Shown here in pieces: positions 52,493 to 62,045 of a stretch of DNA of 64,000 nucleotides. The stretch comes from VXNE01 sp963665455 (GTDB lineage Bacteria; Pseudomonadota; Gammaproteobacteria; Pseudomonadales; Azotimanducaceae), in assembly GCA_963665455.1 (NCBI GenBank), contig OY762279.1:4278001-4342000 (forward strand). Reading direction: 5' to 3'. The position numbers and the translations under genes are program-made. The stretch's first letter is position 1, and each line of letters begins with the position of its first letter. Under the pieces are notes generated by a model. That model was not told where the DNA came from, made no database searches, and was given only the letters and a program-made list of their open reading frames with translations.

Positions 52493-53362
52493 GTGAGCAA
52501 ACTCTCCGACTCTCTCGCCGACCAGGACTTCACCCTCACCGCAGAGTTGAACCCGCCCAAGGGCACGGACCTGACCGGCATCCTCGGCATGGCGGAGACA
52601 CTTCGCGAACAGGTCACGGCGTTCAACTTGACGGATTCCGCCGCGTCCCGCATGACCATGGCGCCCATCGCCGCCGCACACCTGCTGCGTGACCTAGGCA
52701 TCGAGTCAACGCTCCAGATCGCCGGCCGGGACCGCAATCGGCTGGCGATCCAGGCGGACATGCTCGCCGCATGCGCGCTGGGGGTCGAAAACCTGGTCTG
52801 CATGACGGGCGATCCTCCCTCGGGCGGCGACCACCCCGAAGCGAAGGCCGTGTTCGATCTCGGGGCCGAGGACATCCTCCGGGCCGCGAACCGCCTGGAG
52901 GCGGGCACGGACCTCGCCGGCAATGCGGTGAAGAGTCCGCCGCGCTTCTTCAAGGGCGCCGTCGCCAACGTGGCCGTCCCGGACCTCGGCAAGGAAGTCG
53001 CGCGCATGGAGGCCAAGATCGCCTCCGGCGCGCAGTTCTTCCAGACGAACGCCGTCTACGAACCCGCCGGCTTCGAGACCTTCATGAAGCGGTGCGAGGC
53101 ATTCGAGATACCGATCCTCGCCGGCATCATCGTGTTGAAGTCCGCCAGGCAAGCCCGGTACATGACGGAGCGAATCCCCGGGGTCGCGGTTCCGGACCGG
53201 CTGATCGACGAGCTCGAGCGGACATCGGATCCGGTCGGGACGAGCGTGCAAGCCGCGGGACGGCTCGTGCGAGAAGTGGCGCCCATGTGCCGAGGCGTAC
53301 ACATCATGACCATCGGCTGGGAGCGGTACATCCCGGACATATTGGAAGCCGCCGGACGCTGA
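52493..53362 (+). CDS. Methylenetetrahydrofolate reductase-like protein
   Basis: 289 residues from a GTG. FTLTAELNPPKGTDLTGIL, VTAFNLTDSAASRMTMAPIAAAHLL, QIAGRDRNRLAIQADMLAACALGVENLVCMTGDPPSGGDH and GAQFFQTNAVYEPAGFETFMKRCE are signatures of the MetF barrel (FAD). Such proteins in catabolic clusters often take part in C1 transfer with MetE-like or corrinoid partners; a MetE-like gene is at 16075. It could simply be a housekeeping copy. Confidence 0.8.
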   Translation: MSKLSDSLADQDFTLTAELNPPKGTDLTGILGMAETLREQVTAFNLTDSAASRMTMAPIAAAHLLRDLGIESTLQIAGRDRNRLAIQADMLAACALGVENLVCMTGDPPSGGDHPEAKAVFDLGAEDILRAANRLEAGTDLAGNAVKSPPRFFKGAVANVAVPDLGKEVARMEAKIASGAQFFQTNAVYEPAGFETFMKRCEAFEIPILAGIIVLKSARQARYMTERIPGVAVPDRLIDELERTSDPVGTSVQAAGRLVREVAPMCRGVHIMTIGWERYIPDILEAAGR

Positions 53363-53410
53363 GGCGGAGGCATGGTAGTGTCCTTCCCCGCCGCTTATCG
53401 GCAGTGACCA

Positions 53411-53614
53411 ATGCCACGCACCGTAGACAATCTCGATCCGGACCGGGCTCGCGAACTCGCCGAAACGACGCGCCAACGAGTCCTCAAGCGTACGTCCGGC
53501 ATCTGGCGCGGCGGCGATGGGCTCGACTACCAAAGGCGCATCCGGGCGGAGTGGTCCCCGCAGCCCGATGCGGCGCCTCTTGAACTCGTCATGCTGATCG
53601 GACGCTCCACATGA
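53411..53614 (+). CDS. Small hypothetical protein
   Basis: 67 residues, mostly charged (DPDRARELAETTRQRVLKRTSG), no membrane segment. Not recognised. The stop overlaps the SDR start by four bases (ATGA), which supports that it is real and coupled to the SDR. Confidence 0.5.
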   Translation: MPRTVDNLDPDRARELAETTRQRVLKRTSGIWRGGDGLDYQRRIRAEWSPQPDAAPLELVMLIGRST

Positions 53615-54375
53615 AACCAGTCTGCCTCGTCATCGGCGCCGGCGCCGGCATCGGCGGCACCGTCGGCCGCCGCTTCGCCCGGGAGGGCTACCACGCGGTG
53701 CTGTGCCGCCGCAGCGACCAAGAAGGGCTCGACCGCCTGGTCGGCCTGATCGAGGCCGACGGCGGCTCGGCGTCCGGCCATCTGCTGAACGCCGTCGAGG
53801 ACGGGGCCATCGAGCAGCGCGTCGAGGCCGTCGAGGCGGAGGTCGGCCCCATCGAGGTGGCCGTCTACAACCTCGGCGCGCAGATCGGCGACCGGCCGTT
53901 GCGCAACACGAGCTACAAGGCGTTCGAGTTGGGCTGGCGGATGGGCACGTTCGGGCTGTTCCGGCTGGCGAACTCGATCTGCCCGCTGATGGAGGAACGC
54001 GGCCGGGGTACGCTGCTCGTCACTTCCGCCACCGCCGCCGTGCGCGGCAACGCCGGCCAGCACTCCCACGCCGCCGCCATGGGTGGCCGGCGCATGTTGT
54101 GCCAGACGCTGAACGCCGAGTACGGCCCGAAGGGCGTACACGTGGCCCACATCCTGGTGGACGGGGCCGTGGACGCGCCGGATACGCTCGGCAAGATGCT
54201 GGGGCCGGAGCGTTATCAGCAGCTACGCGAGACGCGCGGCATGGAGCATGATGGGCTGATGCTGCCCGAGAAGATCGCCGACACCTATTGGCATGTCGCC
54301 CAGCAGCACCGTTCGGTGTGGACGCACGAGCTGGATCTGAGGTCGTTCTCCGACAGCCCCTGGTGGAACGGGTAG
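53611..54375 (+). CDS. Short-chain dehydrogenase-like protein lacking the YxxxK motif
   Basis: 254 residues. VIGAGAGIGGTVGRRFAREGY (nucleotide loop) and VAVYNLGAQIGDRPL (usual NNAG site) are SDR-like. At the catalytic position the sequence reads SATAAVRGNAGQHSHAAAMGGRRML: Ser is present, but Tyr and Lys are replaced (His/Gly). It is therefore unlikely to be a standard dehydrogenase. It may bind a nucleotide or act differently. Preceded by the small overlapping gene. Confidence 0.75.
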   Translation: MKPVCLVIGAGAGIGGTVGRRFAREGYHAVLCRRSDQEGLDRLVGLIEADGGSASGHLLNAVEDGAIEQRVEAVEAEVGPIEVAVYNLGAQIGDRPLRNTSYKAFELGWRMGTFGLFRLANSICPLMEERGRGTLLVTSATAAVRGNAGQHSHAAAMGGRRMLCQTLNAEYGPKGVHVAHILVDGAVDAPDTLGKMLGPERYQQLRETRGMEHDGLMLPEKIADTYWHVAQQHRSVWTHELDLRSFSDSPWWNG

Positions 54376-54430
54376 TCGAGGAACGGGTAGTCGTTCCCCT
54401 TCGCGTGCCGCTTCGGTTACGCTCCCACGG

Positions 54431-56509
54431 ATGCTCACCCAAGACTACGAAGAGCGCGTCTACGCCGGCGTGCTCGGCAAGATCGTCGGCGTCTACCTCG
54501 GGCGTCCCTTCGAAGGCTGGACGAACGCGCGCATCGAGGAGCAACTCGGCGAGATCGACTACTACGTCCACGACAAGGTGGGCGTGCCCCTCATCGTCAC
54601 GGACGACGACATCAGCGGCACGTTCACGTTCGTGCGCGCGCTGGAGGACTACGGCTGCGATCCCGGCCTGACCCCGGCGCAGATCGGCCAGACCTGGCTC
54701 AACTACCTCATCGAGAACCGCACGGTGCTCTGGTGGGGCGGCCTCGGCAACTCCACTGAGCACACCGCATACCTCAGGTTGCGCGACGGCGTCGAGGCAC
54801 CACGCAGCGGCTCGATGGCGTTGAACGGCAAGGTCGTGGCGGAACAGATCGGGGCGCAGATCTTCATTGATGGCTGGGCGATGGTGTGCCCGGGCGACCC
54901 CGAACGGGCCGCCGACTTAGCACGCCGCGCCGCGAGCGTCTCCCACGACGGGGAGGCGGTGTACGGCGCCCAGATCCTGGCGGCCATGGAGGCGCAAGCA
55001 TTCACCGAGGACGACATCGACACCCTGATCGACACCGGCGTCGCCCACGTCCCCGGCAACAGCATCCTCTACCGCATGATCGGCGACATCCGCGAATGGC
55101 ACGCGAAGCATGGCGACGACTGGCGCGCCACGTTCGCCGCGATCAAGGGCGAGTATGGCTACGACCGATACGGCGGCAACTGCCACATGGTGCCCAACCA
55201 CGGGCTCATCATTCACGCGCTTCTGCATGGCGGCGGTGATTTCCGCGAATCGATGAAGATCGTCAACACCGCCGGTTGGGACACCGACTGCAACTCCGGC
55301 AACCTCGGCTGCCTGCTCGGCATTCGCGGCGGTATCGAAGGACTGGAGGGCGACGTCGACTGGCGCGGACCCGTGGCCGACATCTGCTACCTGCCGAGTG
55401 CCGACAGCGGACGCGGCATCAGCGACGCGGCGGCGGAGGCCAGCCGCATCACCGCGGTGGGTCACCGCCTCGCCGACACCCCGTATGCGCCACCGAAGGA
55501 CGGCGCGCGCTTCCACTTCAGCTATCCGGGCTCCGTCCAGGGCTTCCAGGGACACGGCTGCCTGGTCCGGCAAGGCCCGGCGGCGGACGGCACGCCCTGC
55601 CTGACCATTCACTTCGACCCCCTCGCCGACGGCGAGACGGCCCGCGCCACCACGGGCACGTTCGTGGAATCCCGGGAGACGGCCCGCTACTTCGAGCGGC
55701 GCGGCTATGGCCTCATGGCCAGTCCCACGCTGAATCCGGGCCAGACGCTCGAAGCCTCCGTGGCCCTGCGCGCCGACGCGGAAGAGGCGGTCGGGACCGC
55801 CCTCTGCATTCGCGTCTACGACGACACCGACGAGCTGGTGACGCTGCGTGCGCCCGTGACGGAGATCGAGCCCGGCAGGTCCGCAGACCTTGTCTGGCGC
55901 GTCCCCGACACCGGCGGGCATCCCATCGCCACCGTGGGTCTGCAGATCGTGCGCGCGAAGACCGGCGGGGCCCTGTTTCTCGATCGCCTCACCTGGAGCG
56001 GCGCGCCCGACGTCACCCTCAAGCGCACCGGCGGCGAGATGTGGCATCGCGCCTGGGTGAACGGCGTCGATCACGCGGAGCGCCGCTTTCCCGAGAGTTT
56101 TCGGGTCGTGCAGGACCGGGGCACCGGGCTGCTGCTCTACGGCAACCGGGAGTGGACGGACTACGTGGTGTCGGCGGACGTCACGCCCCACATGGTGCGC
56201 CGCGCCGGCATCGCCGCGCGGGTCCAGGGCATGCGGCGCTACTACGCCCTCACCCTCTCCGACGACAACAAAGTGCGGCTCGTACGCGAACTCGACGGCA
56301 CGACCGTGCTGGCCGAGGCGGACGCGTCCCTCGAACTCTACGCGACCTACCAATTCGAGTTGACGGTCCGCGGGGACGTGATCGAGGGACGCGTGAACGA
56401 CGAGACCATCGTGGCCGCGACGGACGACGGCCTCGCCGAGGGCGGCATCGCGCTCCTCGTCGAGGGCGGCCGCACCGCGACCCAGGAAGTGACCGTGCGC
56501 CCCGCCTAG
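54431..56509 (+). CDS. ADP-ribosylglycohydrolase-family enzyme with C-terminal beta-sandwich domain
   Basis: 692 residues. The first ~310 residues are an ARH-type helical domain: VYAGVLGKIVGVYLGRPFEG, VTDDDISGTFTFVRAL (metal Asp cluster), NTAGWDTDCNSGNLGCLLG (second metal site). The C-terminal half is all beta, with GTGLLLYGNREWTDYVVSADVTP and a concanavalin-like pattern. ARH relatives cleave N-glycosidic bonds of ADP-ribose or ribosides. The fusion and lack of a signal peptide suggest a nucleoside- or sugar-conjugate hydrolase; substrate unknown. Confidence 0.75.
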   Translation: MLTQDYEERVYAGVLGKIVGVYLGRPFEGWTNARIEEQLGEIDYYVHDKVGVPLIVTDDDISGTFTFVRALEDYGCDPGLTPAQIGQTWLNYLIENRTVLWWGGLGNSTEHTAYLRLRDGVEAPRSGSMALNGKVVAEQIGAQIFIDGWAMVCPGDPERAADLARRAASVSHDGEAVYGAQILAAMEAQAFTEDDIDTLIDTGVAHVPGNSILYRMIGDIREWHAKHGDDWRATFAAIKGEYGYDRYGGNCHMVPNHGLIIHALLHGGGDFRESMKIVNTAGWDTDCNSGNLGCLLGIRGGIEGLEGDVDWRGPVADICYLPSADSGRGISDAAAEASRITAVGHRLADTPYAPPKDGARFHFSYPGSVQGFQGHGCLVRQGPAADGTPCLTIHFDPLADGETARATTGTFVESRETARYFERRGYGLMASPTLNPGQTLEASVALRADAEEAVGTALCIRVYDDTDELVTLRAPVTEIEPGRSADLVWRVPDTGGHPIATVGLQIVRAKTGGALFLDRLTWSGAPDVTLKRTGGEMWHRAWVNGVDHAERRFPESFRVVQDRGTGLLLYGNREWTDYVVSADVTPHMVRRAGIAARVQGMRRYYALTLSDDNKVRLVRELDGTTVLAEADASLELYATYQFELTVRGDVIEGRVNDETIVAATDDGLAEGGIALLVEGGRTATQEVTVRPA

Positions 56510-56568
56510 CGCACGCATTCATCGCCAACGCGTCCCGCAAGCGACCGCTGCATGAAGGAGAACCCATT

Positions 56569-57540
56569 GTGACCGTACAACCCAGCGACGACGTCCTGCT
56601 CGACATGCACCGCCGCATGGTCCGCATCCGCACGTTCGAGCAGGAGGCCGGCAAGCTCGCCGAGGACGGCAAGATTCCCGGCGCCCTGCACCTCTACGTG
56701 GGGCAGGAGGCCGTCGCGGCCGGGATCATGACCCACCTGTCGAACCAGGACTGGATCACCAGCACGCACCGGGGGCACGGCCACCTCATCGCCAAGGGCG
56801 GCGAGTTCGGCCCGATGTTCGCGGAGCTCTTCGGCCGCGCCACCGGCTACTGCAAGGGCAAGGGCGGCAGCATGCACATCTCCAACATGGAACTCGGCAT
56901 GCTCGGCGCGAACGGCATCGTGGGCGCGGGGCCGCCGATCGCCGTCGGCGCCGCGTTCTCCTGCAAGACCCAGGGCGAGGGCCATGCCGCCGCGACGTTC
57001 TTCGGGGACGGCGCGAGCAACGAGGGCTCATTCCACGAAGCGGCCAACATGGCCGCCCTCTACAAGCTGCCGATGCTCTTCGTGTGCGAGAACAACGGCT
57101 ACGGCGAGTTCACCCCGCAAGCGAATCACCAGGCCATAGTGGACGTGGCCGACCGCGCACCCGGCTACGGCATGCCGGGGGTGGTGGTGGACGGGATGGA
57201 CGCCGTGGCGGTCTACGAAGCGGCCGGCGAAGCCCTCCAACGCGCCCGCGCCGGAGAAGGCCCGACGCTGCTCGAGTGCAAGACCTACCGCTTCTTCGAC
57301 CACGTCGGGGTGCGCGGCATGGGACTCTCCTACCGCACCGACGAAGAACTCGCGGAGTGGCAGAAGCGTGACCCGATCACGCTTTTCGAGGCACGTTTGG
57401 CCGAACTCGAGATACTCGACGCCGACGCCGCCCAAGCCGTCCACGACGAGGTGCTCGCGGACGTCAAGGCCGGCATCGCCTTCGCGGAGGCGAGTCCCCT
57501 GCCCGACCCCTCCGTCCTCCTCGACGACGTGTACGCCTAA
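56569..57540 (+). CDS. acoA: Acetoin/2-oxo-acid dehydrogenase E1 alpha subunit
   Basis: 323 residues from the GTG at 56569, nine bases behind GGAG; earlier codons shadow the glycohydrolase region. Thiamine diphosphate site FFGDGASNEGSFHEAANMAALYKLPMLFVCENNGYG (GDG...NNG), and RGMGLSYRTDEEL near the end. Followed by E1 beta, an AcoX-like and an E2 gene, which is the acetoin dehydrogenase set-up. The acoA name is by gene order. Confidence 0.85.
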   Translation: MTVQPSDDVLLDMHRRMVRIRTFEQEAGKLAEDGKIPGALHLYVGQEAVAAGIMTHLSNQDWITSTHRGHGHLIAKGGEFGPMFAELFGRATGYCKGKGGSMHISNMELGMLGANGIVGAGPPIAVGAAFSCKTQGEGHAAATFFGDGASNEGSFHEAANMAALYKLPMLFVCENNGYGEFTPQANHQAIVDVADRAPGYGMPGVVVDGMDAVAVYEAAGEALQRARAGEGPTLLECKTYRFFDHVGVRGMGLSYRTDEELAEWQKRDPITLFEARLAELEILDADAAQAVHDEVLADVKAGIAFAEASPLPDPSVLLDDVYA

Positions 57541-57555
57541 GCAGGAGTAGCAGCC

Positions 57556-58560
57556 ATGGCCGAAGCACAAGCAACACCGACCACCCGGGAGCTTCCCTAC
57601 GTCGCCGCCATCAACGAGGCCGTGCGCACCGTCCTCACCGAGCAGCCGACCGCCTTCGTGGCCGGGGAGGACGTCGCCGGGGCCGGCAGCGTGTTCGGTT
57701 ACTACCGGGGCCTGCTCGAGGAGTTCGGCGCGGAGCGCGTCGTGGACACGCCCATCAGCGAGGAGGGCATCGTGGGCCTCGGCGTCGGCGCCGCCGCCAC
57801 GGGCCTCCGGCCGGTGATCGACATCATGTTCATGGACTTCATGGGCGAGTGCATGGACGAGATCGCCAACCAGATGGCGAAGATGCGCTACATGTTCGGG
57901 GGCTCGGCGAAGCTGCCGATCACGGTGCTCACCATGTCCGGCGCCGGCATGAACATGGCGGCGCAGCACTCCCAGAGCCTTGAAGCGTGGCTCTGCCACC
58001 TGCCAGGGCTGAAGGTGGTGATGCCGTCCACGCCGTACGACGCAAAGGGCCTCATCATCAGTGCGGCGCGGGACGACAACCCCGTGTTTGTCGCGCTCAA
58101 CAAGATGTCGCTGCGGCTCAAGGGGCCGGTCCCGGAGGAGTCCTACGAGATTCCCATCGGCGAGGCCAACGTCGTCAGGGAGGGGACGAACTTCACCATC
58201 GTCACCTATAGCCGCATGGTGCACGAGAGCCTGAAGGCGGCGGAGGAACTCGCGGCGGACGGCATCGACGTGGAGGTGATCGACCTGCGCTCCCTGCAGC
58301 CCATGGACTCCGAGACCATCATCGCGTCCGTGCAGAAGACGCAACGGGCCGCGGTGGTACACGAGGCCGTGCGCTTCGCCGGGATGGGCGGCGAGATCGC
58401 GGCGCAGATCCAGGAACACGCGTTTGACTACCTCGACGCGCCCGTGGCCCGGGTCGGCGCACCGTTCTCCCCGGTGCCGTTCAGCCCGGCCCTGGAGCAG
58501 AGCTACGTGCCGAACGCGGCCAAGATCGTCGCCGAGGTGCGCGCGTTGCTCGACGGGTGA
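57556..58560 (+). CDS. acoB: Acetoin/2-oxo-acid dehydrogenase E1 beta subunit
   Basis: 334 residues. AVRTVLTEQPTAFVAGEDVAGAGSVFGYYRGLLEEFGAERVVDTPISEEGIVGLGVGAA is the E1 beta start, MDFMGECMDEIANQMAKMRYMFGG and VIDLRSLQPMDSETI follow. Forms a heterotetramer with the E1 alpha; it oxidatively cleaves a 2-oxo acid or acetoin with transfer to lipoate. Fifteen bases behind acoA, with a ribosome site (GGAG). Confidence 0.9.
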   Translation: MAEAQATPTTRELPYVAAINEAVRTVLTEQPTAFVAGEDVAGAGSVFGYYRGLLEEFGAERVVDTPISEEGIVGLGVGAAATGLRPVIDIMFMDFMGECMDEIANQMAKMRYMFGGSAKLPITVLTMSGAGMNMAAQHSQSLEAWLCHLPGLKVVMPSTPYDAKGLIISAARDDNPVFVALNKMSLRLKGPVPEESYEIPIGEANVVREGTNFTIVTYSRMVHESLKAAEELAADGIDVEVIDLRSLQPMDSETIIASVQKTQRAAVVHEAVRFAGMGGEIAAQIQEHAFDYLDAPVARVGAPFSPVPFSPALEQSYVPNAAKIVAEVRALLDG

Positions 58561-58609
58561 CGCGGCGTCACGCCAGCGAAGCCGCATTGATCGTCGGGGC
58601 ACCGTCGGC

Positions 58610-59629
58610 ATGAGCCCGCGCCCAGTCGGAATTCTGGCGAATCCGGCGTCCGGCAAGGACATCCGCCGCCTCGTCGCCCGGGCCTCGGTGTTCGACAACC
58701 AGGAGAAGCGCGCCATCGTTACCCGGTGCCTGGCCGGGATCCAGGCGCTCGGGCAACCGGAGGTGGTCTATTTCGACGACGCCCACGGCATCGCCCGCGG
58801 CGGGTTGGAGGACGCCGGCGTCCAGGGCACCGCCGTCGCGCGGACGCACAGCGGCCGGGCGGACGACACGACCCGTGCCGCCGCCGAGATGCGCGCCGCC
58901 GGCTGCGGCGCGGTCATCACCCTCGGGGGCGACGGCACCAACCGCGCGTTCGCCAAGGGCTGGCTCGACGCCCCGTTGATACCGCTCTCCACGGGCACGA
59001 ACAACGTCTTTCCCCGCATCGTGGAGGGCACGCTGGCCGGCGCCGCCGCCGGGGCCGTTGCTTCCGGCCGGGTCGCGCTCGCCGAGGTCTCCCGCCCCGC
59101 GAAGGTCATCCACATCGCCATCGACGGGGAGCACGACGACATCGCCCTCATCGACGCCGCGGCGACGAACGACCGCTTCGTCGGTGCCCGCGCCCTGCTC
59201 GACTGCGACCGGCTCGTGCTGGCCGTGCTCGCGACCGCCACCCCCACGGCCGTGGGACTGACCTCGGTGGGCGGTCTGATGGCCCCGGTGGGCAACGCCG
59301 AGGATTTCGCCGCCGTGGTGCGCTTCGCGATTCCGGGGCGCCCCGCGCTGCATCGGGTCCGGGCACCAATCGCTCCCGGCATGTTCCAGGAGTTCGGCGT
59401 TGCATCCGTCCACCGGATCAGCTTCGGTGCCGCCGTTACCCTCGAGGGGCCGGGCGTGCTCGCGTTCGACGGGGAGCGCGAGCGGGTTCTGGCGCGTGGA
59501 CGGCGCGCCACGATGGAGGTCAAGAGAGACGGTCCGCGCGTCATCGACGTGGACCAGGTCCTGCGCTCCGGCGCGGCACTCGGCGTCGTGCGCGCCGTCC
59601 AAGGCGAGGAGCTACGCGATGCCGTCTGA
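58610..59629 (+). CDS. acoX: AcoX-like ATP-NAD-kinase-fold protein
   Basis: 339 residues from the ATG at 58610. GILANPASGKDIRRLVARAS at the start, TLGGDGTNRAFAKGW (the GGDG nucleotide loop of NAD kinases) and LSTGTNNVFPRIVEGTLAG. AcoX proteins lie in acetoin dehydrogenase operons; their exact role is not clear. Here it separates E1 beta and E2, with an overlap of 11 bases to the E2 gene. Confidence 0.8.
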   Translation: MSPRPVGILANPASGKDIRRLVARASVFDNQEKRAIVTRCLAGIQALGQPEVVYFDDAHGIARGGLEDAGVQGTAVARTHSGRADDTTRAAAEMRAAGCGAVITLGGDGTNRAFAKGWLDAPLIPLSTGTNNVFPRIVEGTLAGAAAGAVASGRVALAEVSRPAKVIHIAIDGEHDDIALIDAAATNDRFVGARALLDCDRLVLAVLATATPTAVGLTSVGGLMAPVGNAEDFAAVVRFAIPGRPALHRVRAPIAPGMFQEFGVASVHRISFGAAVTLEGPGVLAFDGERERVLARGRRATMEVKRDGPRVIDVDQVLRSGAALGVVRAVQGEELRDAV

Positions 59630-60962
59630 AATCTATCTCGTGAAGGTCGGAATGACGATGACCGAGGGCATCGTCGAGGAGTGGTACGTCGAGGATGGCG
59701 CGACGGTGGCCGCCGGCGCGCTGCTCTATCGGCTGGAGACGGAGAAGGTCAACCTCGACGTCGAGGCCGAGACCGAAGGGACCGTGCGGCATCTGGTCGA
59801 GGCCGGGGAGACCCTGGAACCGGGAGACGTTGTCGGCTTCATCTACGCACCGGGCGAGGACATCCCGGAGAGCCTGCCAACACCAAAGCAGGCCACGCCC
59901 GGCGAGGTGCCGAGCGTCGGGCCGAGCGCCCCGGCATCCACCGCACCCGCTCCGACCGGGAACAAACGCCGTCCCGCCTCGCCCGCCGCACGGAAACGGG
60001 CCGGGGAACTTGGTATCGACCTCGCGACCATCGAAGGCACGGGGCCCCGTGGACGCATTACGCGGGAAGACGTCGAGCAAGCCGCGACCGCGCGGGAGGC
60101 ACGCCCCGCACCTTCCGCCGCCGCGCGCCGGCCGGCATCACCCGCCGCACGCAAACGCGCCACCGAACTCGGCATAGACCTCGCCAACGTCGAGGGCACG
60201 GGGCCGCGCGGGCGCATCACACGGGAGGACGTGGAACAGGCCGCGGCGGCGCGCGATGTCCCCGCAACGCCTGACACCGCGGCCCGAACTCCGCTACGCG
60301 GCATGCGCAAAACCATCGCCGAACGCATGCACGCGAGCCTCGCCAACTCGGCACAGCTCACCCTGGACATGGAGGTCGAGATGGACGACGCCGTGAAGCT
60401 CCGGGGCCAACTCGTCGCCGAGTGGGAGGCGGAGGGCGTGCGACCGAGCTTCACCGATCTCGTCATGCTGGCGGCCGCCAAGGCCCTGTCCCGGCATCCC
60501 CGCATGAACTCGGCGTTGATCGACGACGCCATCGTCGGCTCCGAAGCCGTACACATGGGCATGGCGGTGGCCCTCGACGAGGGGCTCGTCGTGCCGGTCA
60601 TCCACGACGCCGCCAACAAGGGCCTCAAGGCCATCGCCCAAGAGTCGAGCGTGCTCGCCGAACGCGCCCGCGCCGGGGCGCTCACCCTGGACGACGTGCA
60701 GGGCGGCACGTTCACCGTCACCTCCCTCGGCATGTACGGCGTGGACGGCTTCACGCCGATCTTGAACGCGCCCCAGACCGGGATCCTGGGCGTCGGGCGG
60801 ATCTTCGAGGGGGTCGCCTGGGAGGGGGAAACGCCGGTCAAGCGCCGACGCATGCGCCTCTCGCTGACGTTGGACCACCGGGTGATCGACGGCGCGCCCG
60901 CCGCGCAGTTCCTGGGGACGGTGCGCGAGTACCTTGAGGCACCGTATCGACTGCTCGTGTAG
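59619..60962 (+). CDS. acoC: Dihydrolipoamide acetyltransferase (E2) with two peripheral-subunit-binding domains
   Basis: 447 residues from the ATG at 59619 (GAGGAG upstream). Lipoyl domain 1-80 with Lys43 in ETEKVN. Then two near-identical peripheral-subunit-binding domains, about 116-158 and 169-211: RRPASPAARKRAGELGIDL and RRPASPAARKRATELGIDL, each followed by EGTGPRGRITREDVEQAA. The acyltransferase core follows with DHRVIDG near 420. The duplication is unusual. No E3 (dihydrolipoamide dehydrogenase) gene is in the window. Confidence 0.9.
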   Translation: MPSEIYLVKVGMTMTEGIVEEWYVEDGATVAAGALLYRLETEKVNLDVEAETEGTVRHLVEAGETLEPGDVVGFIYAPGEDIPESLPTPKQATPGEVPSVGPSAPASTAPAPTGNKRRPASPAARKRAGELGIDLATIEGTGPRGRITREDVEQAATAREARPAPSAAARRPASPAARKRATELGIDLANVEGTGPRGRITREDVEQAAAARDVPATPDTAARTPLRGMRKTIAERMHASLANSAQLTLDMEVEMDDAVKLRGQLVAEWEAEGVRPSFTDLVMLAAAKALSRHPRMNSALIDDAIVGSEAVHMGMAVALDEGLVVPVIHDAANKGLKAIAQESSVLAERARAGALTLDDVQGGTFTVTSLGMYGVDGFTPILNAPQTGILGVGRIFEGVAWEGETPVKRRRMRLSLTLDHRVIDGAPAAQFLGTVREYLEAPYRLLV

Positions 60963-61043
60963 GCGAACCTCCGTGCGGGATGGACCGCGCCCGCCCGCGT
61001 CGCGTAGGCTCCGCCGTTCCGCCCGCAGCACGAGAACGCGATC

Positions 61044-62036
61044 ATGGCCGAGGTATACCGTGTCATCGGCGCCGAGGAGTCCCCCTACTCCGTCAAGGTG
61101 CGCACGTACTTCCGCTACAAGGGCATTCCACACCAGTGGATGGGCCGCGCGGCGGCGGGAGACCTGTACCAGCGACACGCCCGGCTGCCGCTCGTGCCGC
61201 TTGTCGTCACGCCGGACGATCGCGGGATACAGGACTCCACGCCCATCATCGAGGCCCTGGAACCGGAGTTTCCGGAACCGGGCATCCATCCGGACGAGCC
61301 GATGGCCGCCTTCCTCTCCGCCCTGCTCGAGGAGTTCGGCGACGAGTGGGGCAACAAGTGGATGTTCCATTTCCGCTGGGCACGGGAAGTGGACCAAATC
61401 GCCTGCGCGCGCCGTCTCGCGGCGTCGATGGGCGGCGGTCTCGGGGTCGAGGAACTCGAGCAGGCGGCCCGGTCGGTGGTGGAGCGGATGGTCAACCGCG
61501 TCTGGTTCGTGGGGTCCAACGCCGTGACGGCACCGCAGATCGAGCAGTCGTTCCAGGACGCCATCGGTCTCCTCGAGCGGCATCTCATCGGCCGGCCGTA
61601 CCTCTTCGGCGGGCGTCCCGCCTTCGCGGACTTCGGGCTCTGGGGGCAGATCTACAACGCCCGCCGCGATCCCACCCCCGCCGCCATCGTCGCGACCGCT
61701 CCGCGCGTCAACCAGTGGATCGACCGCATGCTGCTGCCCACCGTCGAGGGCGAGTTCGAATCCTGGGCGGCCCTCGCCCCGACGCTCAAGCCCCTGCTCG
61801 CGGATCAGGTCGGGGCAATGTTCCTGCCCTGGAGCGCGGCCAACGCCGCGGCCATCGCGGACGGCGAGGAGGAGTTCACCGTGTCGCTCAAGGGCAACGA
61901 CTGGACGCAGAAGCCGCAGAAGTACCACGCGCGGTCGCTGACGGCGCTCAAGGCCAAGTACGAGGCGGCGAAGGAAACGCCTGGGCTGCGCGAGGTGCTG
62001 GCCGAGACCGGATGCCTCGAAGTGCTGGAAGGTTGA
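61044..62036 (+). CDS. Glutathione S-transferase family protein
   Basis: 330 residues. Thioredoxin-like start VYRVIGAEESPYSVKVRTYFRYKGIPHQWM, DSTPIIEALE (glutathione loop), and a helical C-terminal domain with RPYLFGGRPAFADFGLWGQIY. The C-terminus is ~100 residues longer than usual (SLKGNDWTQKPQKYHARS). Might remove or activate an electrophilic intermediate; the extension is unassigned. Confidence 0.8.
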   Translation: MAEVYRVIGAEESPYSVKVRTYFRYKGIPHQWMGRAAAGDLYQRHARLPLVPLVVTPDDRGIQDSTPIIEALEPEFPEPGIHPDEPMAAFLSALLEEFGDEWGNKWMFHFRWAREVDQIACARRLAASMGGGLGVEELEQAARSVVERMVNRVWFVGSNAVTAPQIEQSFQDAIGLLERHLIGRPYLFGGRPAFADFGLWGQIYNARRDPTPAAIVATAPRVNQWIDRMLLPTVEGEFESWAALAPTLKPLLADQVGAMFLPWSAANAAAIADGEEEFTVSLKGNDWTQKPQKYHARSLTALKAKYEAAKETPGLREVLAETGCLEVLEG

Positions 62037-62045
62037 GGATTCAGG

